From: an uncultured Sutterella sp.
GTDB taxonomy: Bacteria > Pseudomonadota > Gammaproteobacteria > Burkholderiales > Burkholderiaceae_F
Reading direction: 5' to 3'
Length of the DNA stretch: 33,175 nt
Assembly: GCA_900552545.1 (NCBI GenBank)
Contig: USAL01000008.1
Location: forward strand, 1 to 33,175
In this document: positions 9,419 through 16,532 of the stretch, one piece after another
Numbering within the stretch: position 1 is the stretch's first letter
How the letters are laid out: the number at the start of each line of letters is the position of its first letter
Position numbers and translations under genes: made by a program
Notes under the pieces: generated by a model
The model's input: the letters and a program-made list of their open reading frames with translations, nothing else
What the model was told of the DNA's origin: nothing
Database searches by the model: none

Positions 9419-10729
9419 ATGCCACAAGACACGTCCTTTCAGGTGGGAAAACTGCTTCCCAACTGGGTGATCCATGCCACCGACCGCGTCATGGACCACT
9501 ACATCGGCCGCTACCTCAACTGCGACCCCATCGTGCTTGACCGTCCGCCCGAACCCGAGGCGGGCCACCAGTACATGCTCTACGCGCACATTCCGTTCTG
9601 CAAGACGCTGTGCACGTACTGCACCTTCCACCGGTTCCTTTTCAAGGAGTACAAGGCGCGCGAGTACTTCATCAATCTGCGCAAGGAGATGGAGTACGTC
9701 AAGGCGTTGGGCTACGACTTCACGGCCATGTACATCGGCGGCGGCACGACGACGATTCTCGAAGACGAGCTCATCAAGACGATCGAACACGCCCGCAAGC
9801 TCTTTCCGAGCATCAAGGAGGTCTCCTGCGAGACCGACCCGGCCGAGATCGCCACACCCACCTTCCGCAACCTCAAGGGGCTTGTGGACCGCATGAGCAT
9901 CGGCGTGCAGAGCTTTGACGACAACATCCTCAAGCTCACCGACCGCTACGACAAGTTCGGCTCGGGCGTGCAGATCTACGAGCGCCTGCAGGAGGCGATC
10001 GAGCTCTTCCCGGTCACCAACGTCGACATGATGTTCGGCTTCCGCGGCCAGGATCTCGACATGCTGCAGCGCGACATGGATCTCATCGTGAAGCTCAATC
10101 CGCGCCAGATCACGACCTATCCGCTGATGGTGACGAGCCAGACGCGAAAGAGCGTCAAGAACACGATCGCGGCCAAGGGCCTTGAGCTTGCCGATCAGTA
10201 CCGCATCATCATGAATACGCTCGGCAGCCGCTACCGTCAGTTGACGAGCTGGACGTTCGGCCAGACCAACAACGAGGGGTTCGACGAGTACGTCGTCGAC
10301 CACGACGAGTACGTGGGCGTGGGCTCGGGCGCGTTCTCGTTCTTGGGCAACAACCTCTACGTCAACACCTTCAGCCTGCACCGCTACGGCGAGCGCATCT
10401 CCACGGGCCGCACGGGCGTCGAACGCCAGCGCCACTTCGACAAGCACGCCGTGCTGCAGTACCGCCTGATGCTCGGCATCTTCTCGGCGCGTCTGTCGCG
10501 CAAGTACTTCCGCGAGGTGCACGGCGTCAACCTCGACCGCGCGCTCATGAAGGAAATGCTGGCGCTGCGTCTTGTCGGCGCCATCAAGGACGACCCCAAC
10601 GATCCCGACCGCATCATCGTCACCGACGCGGGCAAGTTCCTCGGCCTCGTCATGATGAAGGCCTTCTACTCGGGCATGGACAACGTGCGCGCCGAGTTGA
10701 GAAAGCCGCTGCGCGAAATCGACATGTAG
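9419..10729 (+). CDS. HemN/HemW-like radical SAM protein (coproporphyrinogen III oxidase family), function uncertain
   Basis: Radical SAM enzyme of 436 residues. The [4Fe-4S]/SAM motif is Cys61-x3-Cys65-x2-Cys68 within HIPFCKTLCTYCTF. MYIGGGTTT is the GGE-like SAM-binding strand, VSCETDP and RMSIGVQSFDD are typical HemN-family blocks, and a HemN-like C-terminal region follows. Related family members include oxygen-independent coproporphyrinogen oxidase HemN, the haem chaperone HemW and the haem-degrading ChuW/HutW. I cannot assign it to one of these: the HNxxYW haem-binding motif of HemW is not evident. No strong ribosome-binding site precedes the ATG. The gene is the nearest upstream neighbour of hydA on the same strand, but two terminators and about 600 bp separate them, so a shared role is only a possibility. 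Confidence 0.75.
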   Translation: MPQDTSFQVGKLLPNWVIHATDRVMDHYIGRYLNCDPIVLDRPPEPEAGHQYMLYAHIPFCKTLCTYCTFHRFLFKEYKAREYFINLRKEMEYVKALGYDFTAMYIGGGTTTILEDELIKTIEHARKLFPSIKEVSCETDPAEIATPTFRNLKGLVDRMSIGVQSFDDNILKLTDRYDKFGSGVQIYERLQEAIELFPVTNVDMMFGFRGQDLDMLQRDMDLIVKLNPRQITTYPLMVTSQTRKSVKNTIAAKGLELADQYRIIMNTLGSRYRQLTSWTFGQTNNEGFDEYVVDHDEYVGVGSGAFSFLGNNLYVNTFSLHRYGERISTGRTGVERQRHFDKHAVLQYRLMLGIFSARLSRKYFREVHGVNLDRALMKEMLALRLVGAIKDDPNDPDRIIVTDAGKFLGLVMMKAFYSGMDNVRAELRKPLREIDM

Positions 10730-10741
10730 TTTTTGATCCCA

Positions 10742-10775
10742 CCCCTTCCTCGGAGATTCCCGCGGGAGGGGTTTT
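10742..10775 (+). terminator. Rho-independent terminator after the radical SAM gene
   Basis: CCCCTTCC (10742-10749) pairs with GGGAGGGG (10764-10771) with one G-U pair, followed by TTTT. It begins 13 bp after the stop codon. Confidence 0.75.
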
Positions 10776-10799
10776 CATATCGGCCGCTGCTATTCGGAT

Positions 10800-10835
10800 G
10801 CCCGCCTGTCCCGACAAAGAGGACGGCGGGCTTTT
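10800..10835 (+). terminator. Second terminator-like hairpin
   Basis: GCCCGCC (10800-10806) plus GTCC (10808-10811) pairs with GGAC (10821-10824) plus GGCGGGC (10825-10831), with a single bulged T, then TTTT. It lies 25 bp after the first terminator and may be a back-up stop. Confidence 0.7.
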
Positions 10836-11185
10836 CATGCGTCTTCTTCGTGAGCGGGCGCTCACGATCAGAGCTCGGACGCCGTCCGGGCATCTTCAAA
10901 GCCTTCCCCAATCGCCTGCAATCAAGCCCTCATCAGGAGCCAACCCACGGGTCCCGCAAGCGCCGTTTCGGGACTGCGACGGCCGCTCGCACCTCAACAG
11001 TAGTGCCCTCCTCTCAGTATTAACCTTGGTAGGCATTGAATTGCCCCTAAGGAAAAACGCAAATCTTCGTAAAAATCCTTACAATCCGCGTGCTCGCGTG
11101 ACGCCCAAGCTGGGTCAAGTCGTCTCTTTTTTTGCTTTTGCCCCGGCGAACATGCAGTTTTTCTAGACCACCCGCTCTCCCATTT

Positions 11186-11258
11186 CGGCCCCTTAGAGGC
11201 CTAGACAAACACAAGACTTCCGCTCGCCTGAAGCGGAAAACGAGAGAGCCTCTGGCCG
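11186..11258 (+). promoter_or_regulatory. Predicted folded RNA leader upstream of hydA
   Basis: CGGCC (11186-11190) and AGAGGC (11195-11200) pair with GGCCG (11254-11258) and GCCTCT (11248-11253), leaving a 4-nt bulge. Inside, TTCCGC (11218-11223) pairs with GCGGAA (11233-11238). The structure ends about 80 nt before the hydA start codon. There is no T-run, so it is not a terminator. It does not match a riboswitch class I recognise. Confidence 0.4.
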
Positions 11259-11339
11259 CCGTTTGCATGCACGCGATTGAGTCGGCTCATCTCTGAGAAG
11301 CATGGAGCCGTCAACCTCAGCAATCAGGAGATCCGTCAG

Positions 11340-12698
11340 ATGACTGGAAAAGTTCTCAAGATCAAGACCTTCACGCCGCCCGCTGACGCCTGCGGCGAAA
11401 AGGGTCCGGATGTCGATGGCATCATCCGCAAGGGTGAGCTCAGAGGCATTATCAAAATCAATGAAGACCTCTGCGAAGCCTGCGACACCTGCCGCAAGGT
11501 TTGCCCGGTCGGCGCCATCGAAGGCCGTCTCGGCGCCAAGCACAAGATCAACGACCAGCGCTGCCTCACCTGCGGCCAGTGCCTGATCTCGTGCCCGTTC
11601 AACGCCATCGAGCAGATGTCGTTCGTCGACATCGTCGAAAAGATGCTCGACGACAAGAACAACATCGTCGTGGCCCATCCCTCGCCCGCCGTGCGCGTGT
11701 CGATCGCAGAAGAATTCGGCGGCCAGCCCGGCGACATCTCCACCGAGCAGATGATGAACGCCTTCGAAAAGGCAGGATTCAAGACCTACGACGTCAACAG
11801 CTCGGCTGACCAGACGATCATGGAAGAAGGCACCGAGTTCGTGCGCAAGATCCAGTACTGGGTCCTCGGCAAGCGCGGTCCTGAGTTCGAGCGCGCCTCG
11901 CACCATCCGCTGCCGCACTTCACCTCGTGCTGCCCGGCCTGGGTCCGCAACTGCGAAACCTTCAACGCCGACTTCATCCCGCACCTCTCCACGGCCAAGT
12001 CTCCCATCCAGATGGGCGGCGTGCTCGCCAAGGTCTGGGCTCCGAAGTACCTCTACAACTGCGACCCCCGCAAGGTGAAGGTCGTGGCGGTGACGCCCTG
12101 CACGGCGAAGATCTTCGAGGCCTCGCGTCCCGAGATGGACACCGCCTGGCGCTATCACGTCAAGCAGGGCAACATTCCTGCCGACTCCCCGCGCTTCCCC
12201 GACATCGACGCCGTTCTCACGGCTCGCGACGTCGCCGAACTGCTGCGCCGCAAGGGCATCAACCCGCTCACGCTCCCGAAGGAGCGCAAGCGCGAGAACC
12301 TCGACGTCTACACGGGCGCCGGCACGATCTTCGGCACCTCGGGCGGCGTGATGGAAGCTGCGCTTCGTACGGCCTACCGCGTGCTCATGGGCAAGGAACT
12401 CGACAACGCCGACATCGTCCCGGTGCGCGGCAAGGATCACAGCTACGTTGAAGCCAAGATCCCGCTCGCTCTGCCGGAACTCAACGGCAAGACGTTCGAA
12501 CTGCGCGTTTGCGTCGTCAACGGCGCCAACCAGTCGCTCAAGTACGTGCTCGACACGCTGCGCGCCGATCCCAACCGCTGGCACTTCATCGAAGTGATGA
12601 ACTGCCCGGGCGGCTGCGTCAACGGCGGCGGTCAGCCGGTTCGCACCGACGGCACGGGCTGGCTCAAGCCGCTCTTCCCGCTGCCGGTCGAAATCTAA
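11340..12698 (+). CDS. hydA: Periplasmic-type [FeFe] hydrogenase, catalytic large subunit
   Basis: Catalyses reversible H2 oxidation/proton reduction at the H-cluster. The ATG at 11340 is preferred over an in-frame ATG at 11277 because of a CAGGAG site about 11 nt upstream. The protein is 452 residues. A two-cluster ferredoxin domain comes first (Cys45, 48, 51, 55 and Cys75, 78, 81, 85). The H-cluster motifs follow: L1 TSCCPAW with Cys197-Cys198, L2 TPCTAKIFE with Cys254 and Lys257, and L3 EVMNCPGGCVNGGGQP with Cys422 and Cys426. The proton-path residues of CpI (two Glu in EEGTE, the first L1 Cys, the Ser in HLSTAKSP) all have counterparts, so it looks catalytically competent. Size and partner match Desulfovibrio HydA. 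It has no signal peptide and probably leaves the cell as a passenger of HydB. Thr replaces the common Met in L2. Confidence 0.96.
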   Translation: MTGKVLKIKTFTPPADACGEKGPDVDGIIRKGELRGIIKINEDLCEACDTCRKVCPVGAIEGRLGAKHKINDQRCLTCGQCLISCPFNAIEQMSFVDIVEKMLDDKNNIVVAHPSPAVRVSIAEEFGGQPGDISTEQMMNAFEKAGFKTYDVNSSADQTIMEEGTEFVRKIQYWVLGKRGPEFERASHHPLPHFTSCCPAWVRNCETFNADFIPHLSTAKSPIQMGGVLAKVWAPKYLYNCDPRKVKVVAVTPCTAKIFEASRPEMDTAWRYHVKQGNIPADSPRFPDIDAVLTARDVAELLRRKGINPLTLPKERKRENLDVYTGAGTIFGTSGGVMEAALRTAYRVLMGKELDNADIVPVRGKDHSYVEAKIPLALPELNGKTFELRVCVVNGANQSLKYVLDTLRADPNRWHFIEVMNCPGGCVNGGGQPVRTDGTGWLKPLFPLPVEI

Positions 12699-12730
12699 TC
12701 CGTTTGGCCCAAATACAAGGATATTGACAC

Positions 12731-13069
12731 ATGTCTCGCAACTATCAGTACGAAGAACGCCCGGCCGGCGTCATTCTCGGCCGTCGCGGCTTGTTCAAGG
12801 TCGTGGGCCTTTGCGCGGTTGCCGCCGGTGCCACCGGTTGGGGCGTCTGCGAGTTGATCTCGAGCCGCAATGAAGTGCTGCGCGCCCGTCAGGAAGGTCT
12901 GTATCGCGACGATCAGCTCTGCCGTCAGCAGAACCTCACCAGCTCGCATCAGAACCCCGTCGTGCGCAAGATCTACACCGATCTCGGCGCCGCTCCCATG
13001 GACGACACCATGTACGGCCTGCTGCACACCCACTATTTCCAGCGCACGCAGCTCGCGCTGCATCACTAA
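12731..13069 (+). CDS. hydB: [FeFe] hydrogenase small subunit with Tat signal
   Basis: The small subunit wraps the catalytic subunit and carries the export signal for the dimer. The 112-residue protein starts with a twin-arginine motif, GRRGLFK (Arg18-Arg19), then a hydrophobic stretch VVGLCAVAAGATGWGV. The C-terminal half contains LLHTHYFQRT, closely resembling LLHTHWFDKS of Desulfovibrio HydB. The usual Tat order is RRxFLK and here it is RRxLFK, a mild deviation. Whether the signal is cleaved or kept as a membrane anchor cannot be judged. An AAGGAT site precedes the ATG. The gene lies 32 bp after hydA and 15 bp before the cytochrome b gene, so the three are very probably one operon. Confidence 0.9.
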   Translation: MSRNYQYEERPAGVILGRRGLFKVVGLCAVAAGATGWGVCELISSRNEVLRARQEGLYRDDQLCRQQNLTSSHQNPVVRKIYTDLGAAPMDDTMYGLLHTHYFQRTQLALHH

Positions 13070-13084
13070 TGGAGGGATGCCAAC

Positions 13085-13759
13085 ATGTCCAACAGCAATG
13101 ACCGCATCCTGCGTTTCCACGTCGGCGACAAGGTTTTCCACAGCCTCAACGCCATCCTCTGGTTTGCCCTCGTGATCACGGGCGGCATCGTCTACCTGTG
13201 CGACGTTGAAAACGCCACCGGTGAACTGCTCATGGCCTGGCATCTGGGTCTGGGCATCGTGTTCACCTTCAACCTGATCGGCTACATCGTGTTCGCGCCG
13301 CATCGCTTCGCGCTGATGCTGCACGCGTGCCTTACCTGGGACAAGAACACGATCCTGTGGTTCCGCAACTTCGGCGGTTATCCGCGCCGCTTCTTCCACA
13401 TCCCGCTGGGTCCCGTGGAAGTTCCGCCGCAGGGCCGCTACAACGGCGGCCAGAAGGCTTCCTACCTGCTCTTTACCGCTGCCATCGTGATGCTCATCGT
13501 CACCGGCTGGCTGCTGTGGGTCTTCGGCCCCGCGATCGGCAAGGGCGCCTTCGTCACCGCCTTCCAGCTGCACGTCTGGGGTTCGCTCCTGATCACGGTC
13601 CTCGTGGTCTGCGCCCACATCCCGCTCGCGCTGCTTTCGATGTCGCACTTCCTCGGCATCTGGCGCATCGGCACCGGCGACATCAGCTGGGAAGCTGCCG
13701 AGCACCATGCTCCGGTGTGGCTTGAAAAGGATGTCGTCCGTACGAACATCGAGAAGTAA
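13085..13759 (+). CDS. Hydrogenase cytochrome b subunit (FdnI/FdhI-like)
   Basis: Integral membrane di-haem cytochrome b of 224 residues with about four hydrophobic helices. It belongs to the formate-dehydrogenase gamma-subunit family (PPQGRYNGGQK is a family signature). Four histidines are placed as haem ligands: His19 (KVFHSLN), His53 (AWHLGLG), His163 (QLHVWG) and His178 (VCAHIP). It probably anchors HydAB on the periplasmic face and passes electrons to quinone. A GGAGGG site (13071-13076) is well spaced. The arrangement hydA-hydB-cytochrome b resembles the Shewanella oneidensis hydrogenase cluster as I recall it. The direction of electron flow in vivo is not shown by sequence, although quinone coupling favours H2 uptake. 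Confidence 0.9.
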   Translation: MSNSNDRILRFHVGDKVFHSLNAILWFALVITGGIVYLCDVENATGELLMAWHLGLGIVFTFNLIGYIVFAPHRFALMLHACLTWDKNTILWFRNFGGYPRRFFHIPLGPVEVPPQGRYNGGQKASYLLFTAAIVMLIVTGWLLWVFGPAIGKGAFVTAFQLHVWGSLLITVLVVCAHIPLALLSMSHFLGIWRIGTGDISWEAAEHHAPVWLEKDVVRTNIEK

Positions 13760-13835
13760 TTTTCGACAATCGTTCGGACCGGCCGGTACCCCGCTTCTGA
13801 TATGAAACCGGACGCCGGCCGACGCCATCCCGATT

Positions 13836-13882
13836 AAAAAATGCCCGTCTGCGCACACATCTCCGCGCATGCGGGCATTTTT
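13836..13882 (+). terminator. Terminator between the hydrogenase structural genes and hydF
   Basis: AAAAATGCCCG (13837-13847) pairs with CGGGCATTTTT (13872-13882). An inner TGCGC/GCGCA pair (13850-13854 and 13865-13869) extends the stem. The T-run makes it a strong rho-independent terminator. It implies that hydF-hydE is transcribed separately or by read-through. Confidence 0.85.
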
Positions 13883-13976
13883 GCAATCAAACGCCCCTAA
13901 AATGGCTCCCCGGACGACGCTGCCGTCCGAGACTCACTCCCACACTTTCTTCGTTTTCGACGCCTCACCAATCATC

Positions 13977-15305
13977 ATGTCCGCCGTCGCTCTCAACATG
14001 CCCAGCCGCTTGGAGACTCCCAAGGGACTGCGTCTTTACATCGGCCTCTTCGGCCGCCGCAATGCCGGCAAGTCCTCGCTTGCCAACGCTCTGACCGGCC
14101 AGCACATCTCGATCGTCAGCGATATCGCCGGCACGACGACCGACCCGGTTGAAAAGGCCTGCGAACTGGCGCCGATCGGCCCGGTCGTCTTCATCGACAC
14201 CGCCGGCATCGACGACGAGGGCAAGCTCGGCAACCTGCGCACCGAACGCTCGCTCTCGGTTTTGGCCTGGATGGACCTCGCGCTCATCGTCTGCGACGCG
14301 GCAGGCCTCACCGACTACGAACGCACCCTGCTCGCCACGGTAAAGAAGAATGCGACGCCCGCGATCATCGTGCTCAACAAGACCGACAAGGCAAGCGCCG
14401 AAGAAATTGATGCCACGCGCGCCGAGGCGTTCGCAAGCACCCTGCCCGTGGTTGAGACGGCGGCCTCGGCCAAGGTCGGCATTGAGCGTCTGCGCACCGT
14501 CATGACCGAAGTGCTCGGGGCCAAGGTCAAGCCCGACCGCCCGCTCATGGGCGACCTCGTGCACCCAGGCGATACGATCCTTCTCGTGCCCCCGAATGAT
14601 ACGGGCGCCCCCAAGGGCCGCATGATCCTGCCGCAGGTGCAGGCAATCCGCGAGATTCTCGACGCCGACGCCAAGTGCCTCGTCGTGCGCGAAAACCGCG
14701 TGGCCGAGGCGATCGCAAACGAAAAGGTTCCGCCCGCCTTCGTCGTCACCGACAGCCAGGCCGTGCGCAAGGTGGTGGAAGCCACGCCCGCGGCGATCCC
14801 CGTGACGACCTTCTCGATTCAGATGGCCTACAGCAAGAGCGATCTTGTTGAAATGGCGCGCGGCGCCGCCATGCTCGACTTCTTGAAGCCCGGCGACAAG
14901 GTGATGATCTGCGAGACCTGCTCGCACCATCCGCAGCCCGACGACATCGGCCGCAAGAAGCTTCCGCGCTGGCTCGCGCAGAAGATCGGCGGGGCTCTCG
15001 ACATCGAAGTCGTGGTCGGCAAGGACTTCCCTGCAGATCTCACCCCCTACAAGCTCATCCTGCAGTGCGGCGGTTGCGTCGTGACGCGCCAGCACATGCT
15101 CTCGCGCGTGCGCGCGGCGCTCGCCCAGGGCGTGCCGATGACCAACTACGGCGTGGCGATCAGCCACCTGCAGGGCGTGCTCACCCGCGCGCTTGAACTG
15201 TATCCCGAAGCAAAGAAGGCCTTTGACGAGGCGCACGCCGCGCTTGAGGCGCGCTTCGGAAAGCCCACCCTCAACGCAACCGCCCAGGACGACAACGCCC
15301 AATGA
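13977..15305 (+). CDS. hydF: [FeFe] hydrogenase H-cluster maturation GTPase HydF
   Basis: Scaffold on which the 2Fe subcluster is assembled and handed to apo-HydA. The ATG at 13977 is chosen because the preceding in-frame stretch has no homologous look and overlaps the terminator region; an ATG at 13998 is also possible, and neither has a strong ribosome-binding site. The 442-residue protein has the GTPase P-loop GRRNAGKS (residues 26-33), switch and DTAG motifs and NKTD, then a dimerisation domain and the C-terminal Fe-S domain. The cluster motif reads Cys315-Ser-His317, then 45 residues, then Gln363-Cys364-Gly-Gly-Cys367. The family form is C-x-H ... H-C-x-x-C, so the second His is Gln here. 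The stop overlaps the hydE start by 4 nt, indicating translational coupling. Confidence 0.95.
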   Translation: MSAVALNMPSRLETPKGLRLYIGLFGRRNAGKSSLANALTGQHISIVSDIAGTTTDPVEKACELAPIGPVVFIDTAGIDDEGKLGNLRTERSLSVLAWMDLALIVCDAAGLTDYERTLLATVKKNATPAIIVLNKTDKASAEEIDATRAEAFASTLPVVETAASAKVGIERLRTVMTEVLGAKVKPDRPLMGDLVHPGDTILLVPPNDTGAPKGRMILPQVQAIREILDADAKCLVVRENRVAEAIANEKVPPAFVVTDSQAVRKVVEATPAAIPVTTFSIQMAYSKSDLVEMARGAAMLDFLKPGDKVMICETCSHHPQPDDIGRKKLPRWLAQKIGGALDIEVVVGKDFPADLTPYKLILQCGGCVVTRQHMLSRVRAALAQGVPMTNYGVAISHLQGVLTRALELYPEAKKAFDEAHAALEARFGKPTLNATAQDDNAQ

Positions 15306-16435
15306 CGAAGACTTTCGACGAACTGCTCGCCCAGCGCGAGTTCTCCGCCGACGATCTGCTGCGGCTTTTGAAAACGACCGACCCTGCGCAGTGCGCCCGC
15401 CTCTATCAAGAGGCGTTTCGCCGCACGACGGCCGTGCACGGCAACAGCATCTTCTTTCGCGGGCTGATCGAGATCAGCAACGTCTGCACCTACGACTGCC
15501 GCTACTGCGGCATCCGCAAGGCAAACCACGCCGTGCGCCGCTACACGTTGAGCCTTGAAGAGATCCTTGAGGCCGCGCGCTACGCGCTGCGCGCGGGCTA
15601 CGGGTCGCTGGCGCTTCAAAGCGGCGAGCGCGATGATCCGAAGTTCGTCGACTTCATCGAAGGCGTCTGTGCGGCCATTCACCGCATGAGCGTCGAGGAG
15701 TTCGGCATGCCCGAAGGCTGCGGCATGACGCTCTCCTTCGGCGAGCAGACGCCCGAAACCTACGAGCGCTGGGCGCAGGCCGCGGGCAACCGCACGGCGC
15801 TGCGTTATCTGCTTCGCATTGAAACGAGCAACCGCAAGCTCTTTGCGCACCTGCACGAGGGCCGCGCCGGGGCGCAGAAGACCTATGAGGCGCGTTTAAA
15901 GGCGCTCTCCGACCTGCGCGCCGCGGGCTATCAGGTCGGCACGGGCGTCATGATCGGCATCCCGGGCCAGACCGAAGAGGATCTCGTGCGCGACATCCTC
16001 ACCTTCAAGGAGTTGGACGTCGACATGCTCGGCATGGGCCCCTATCTCGTTAGCCACGGCGGGTACATGGTTGACGAGGGCAGGATGGAGCACGGCGCAC
16101 TGCTGAGGCGCACCCGCAACATGCTCTCGACCACGCGCCTGGCGCTTCCCACGATCAACATGGCGGCCGCCACCGCGCTTGAAACGCTGCAGACGGGCGC
16201 ACGGTCCTTGGGCGTTCTCTCGGGCTGCAACGTGATGATGCCCAACGTCACCCCGCAGCGCACCCGCGCTTCCTACCAGCTCTACGACAACAAGCAGGGC
16301 ACGGAGTCCGATCCCGACAGCAACGTCAAGCTCGAGGAAGAGCTCGTGCGCGAAACGGGCCGCACGATCGCGCGCAACCGCTTCGGCTCGTCGCTGCACT
16401 ACCGCAGCCGCCAGGGCGACCGGCCGCTCGACTAA
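15302..16435 (+). CDS. hydE: [FeFe] hydrogenase maturation radical SAM enzyme HydE
   Basis: Radical SAM enzyme that takes part in building the azadithiolate-bridged 2Fe subcluster. The 377-residue protein carries Cys62-x3-Cys66-x2-Cys69 in SNVCTYDCRYCGIR, followed by LALQSGE and the barrel strands GMTLSFGEQTPETYERW, RIETSN and GIPGQTEEDL, all characteristic of HydE. Biotin synthase, ThiH/HydG and PylB are relatives. The length and the SNxCxxDCxYCGIR form favour HydE over HydG, which is longer (about 470 residues) with a C-terminal CX2CX22C site. The optional second Fe-S cluster seen in some HydE proteins is not evident, since only one Cys remains in the relevant C-terminal stretch. It is translationally coupled to hydF. 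No hydG follows: the next gene is on the other strand. Confidence 0.93.
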   Translation: MTKTFDELLAQREFSADDLLRLLKTTDPAQCARLYQEAFRRTTAVHGNSIFFRGLIEISNVCTYDCRYCGIRKANHAVRRYTLSLEEILEAARYALRAGYGSLALQSGERDDPKFVDFIEGVCAAIHRMSVEEFGMPEGCGMTLSFGEQTPETYERWAQAAGNRTALRYLLRIETSNRKLFAHLHEGRAGAQKTYEARLKALSDLRAAGYQVGTGVMIGIPGQTEEDLVRDILTFKELDVDMLGMGPYLVSHGGYMVDEGRMEHGALLRRTRNMLSTTRLALPTINMAAATALETLQTGARSLGVLSGCNVMMPNVTPQRTRASYQLYDNKQGTESDPDSNVKLEEELVRETGRTIARNRFGSSLHYRSRQGDRPLD

Positions 16436-16472
16436 AGCCAACGAATCAGGCGCAGCAAAAAGCACGCGCGCG

Positions 16473-16508
16473 AAAAAAGGGGCGAGGATTTTCTCCCGCC
16501 CCTTTTTT
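16473..16508. terminator. Bidirectional terminator between hydE and gph
   Basis: AAAAAAGGGGCG (16473-16484) pairs with CGCCCCTTTTTT (16497-16508) across a 12-nt loop, giving a T-run in both directions between convergent genes. Confidence 0.9.
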
Positions 16509-16532
16509 CATGTCCGGATTTTTTCGCTATCC

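Larger units (their letters stand above)
10730..11339. other. Intergenic region upstream of hydA
   Basis: No gene is supported in 610 bp. It contains two terminators, a perfect hairpin GTGAGC-GGGC-GCTCAC (10850-10865), a small paired element around 11024-11052 (CCTT/AAGG outside GGCA/TGCC), a possible -10 TACAAT (11080-11085) without a convincing -35, and the folded leader at 11186-11258. I looked for an FNR-type TTGAT-N4-ATCAA box and did not find a clear one. Confidence 0.5.

Noticed and set aside
13965..15302. 445-codon open frame antisense to hydF
   Set aside because: It is a mirror of hydF, with no ribosome-binding site or recognisable domain.
15302..16435. Possibility that this gene is HydG rather than HydE
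   Set aside because: It is too short and lacks the C-terminal CX2CX22C cluster site of HydG, while SNVCTYDCRYCGIR and the barrel blocks fit HydE.
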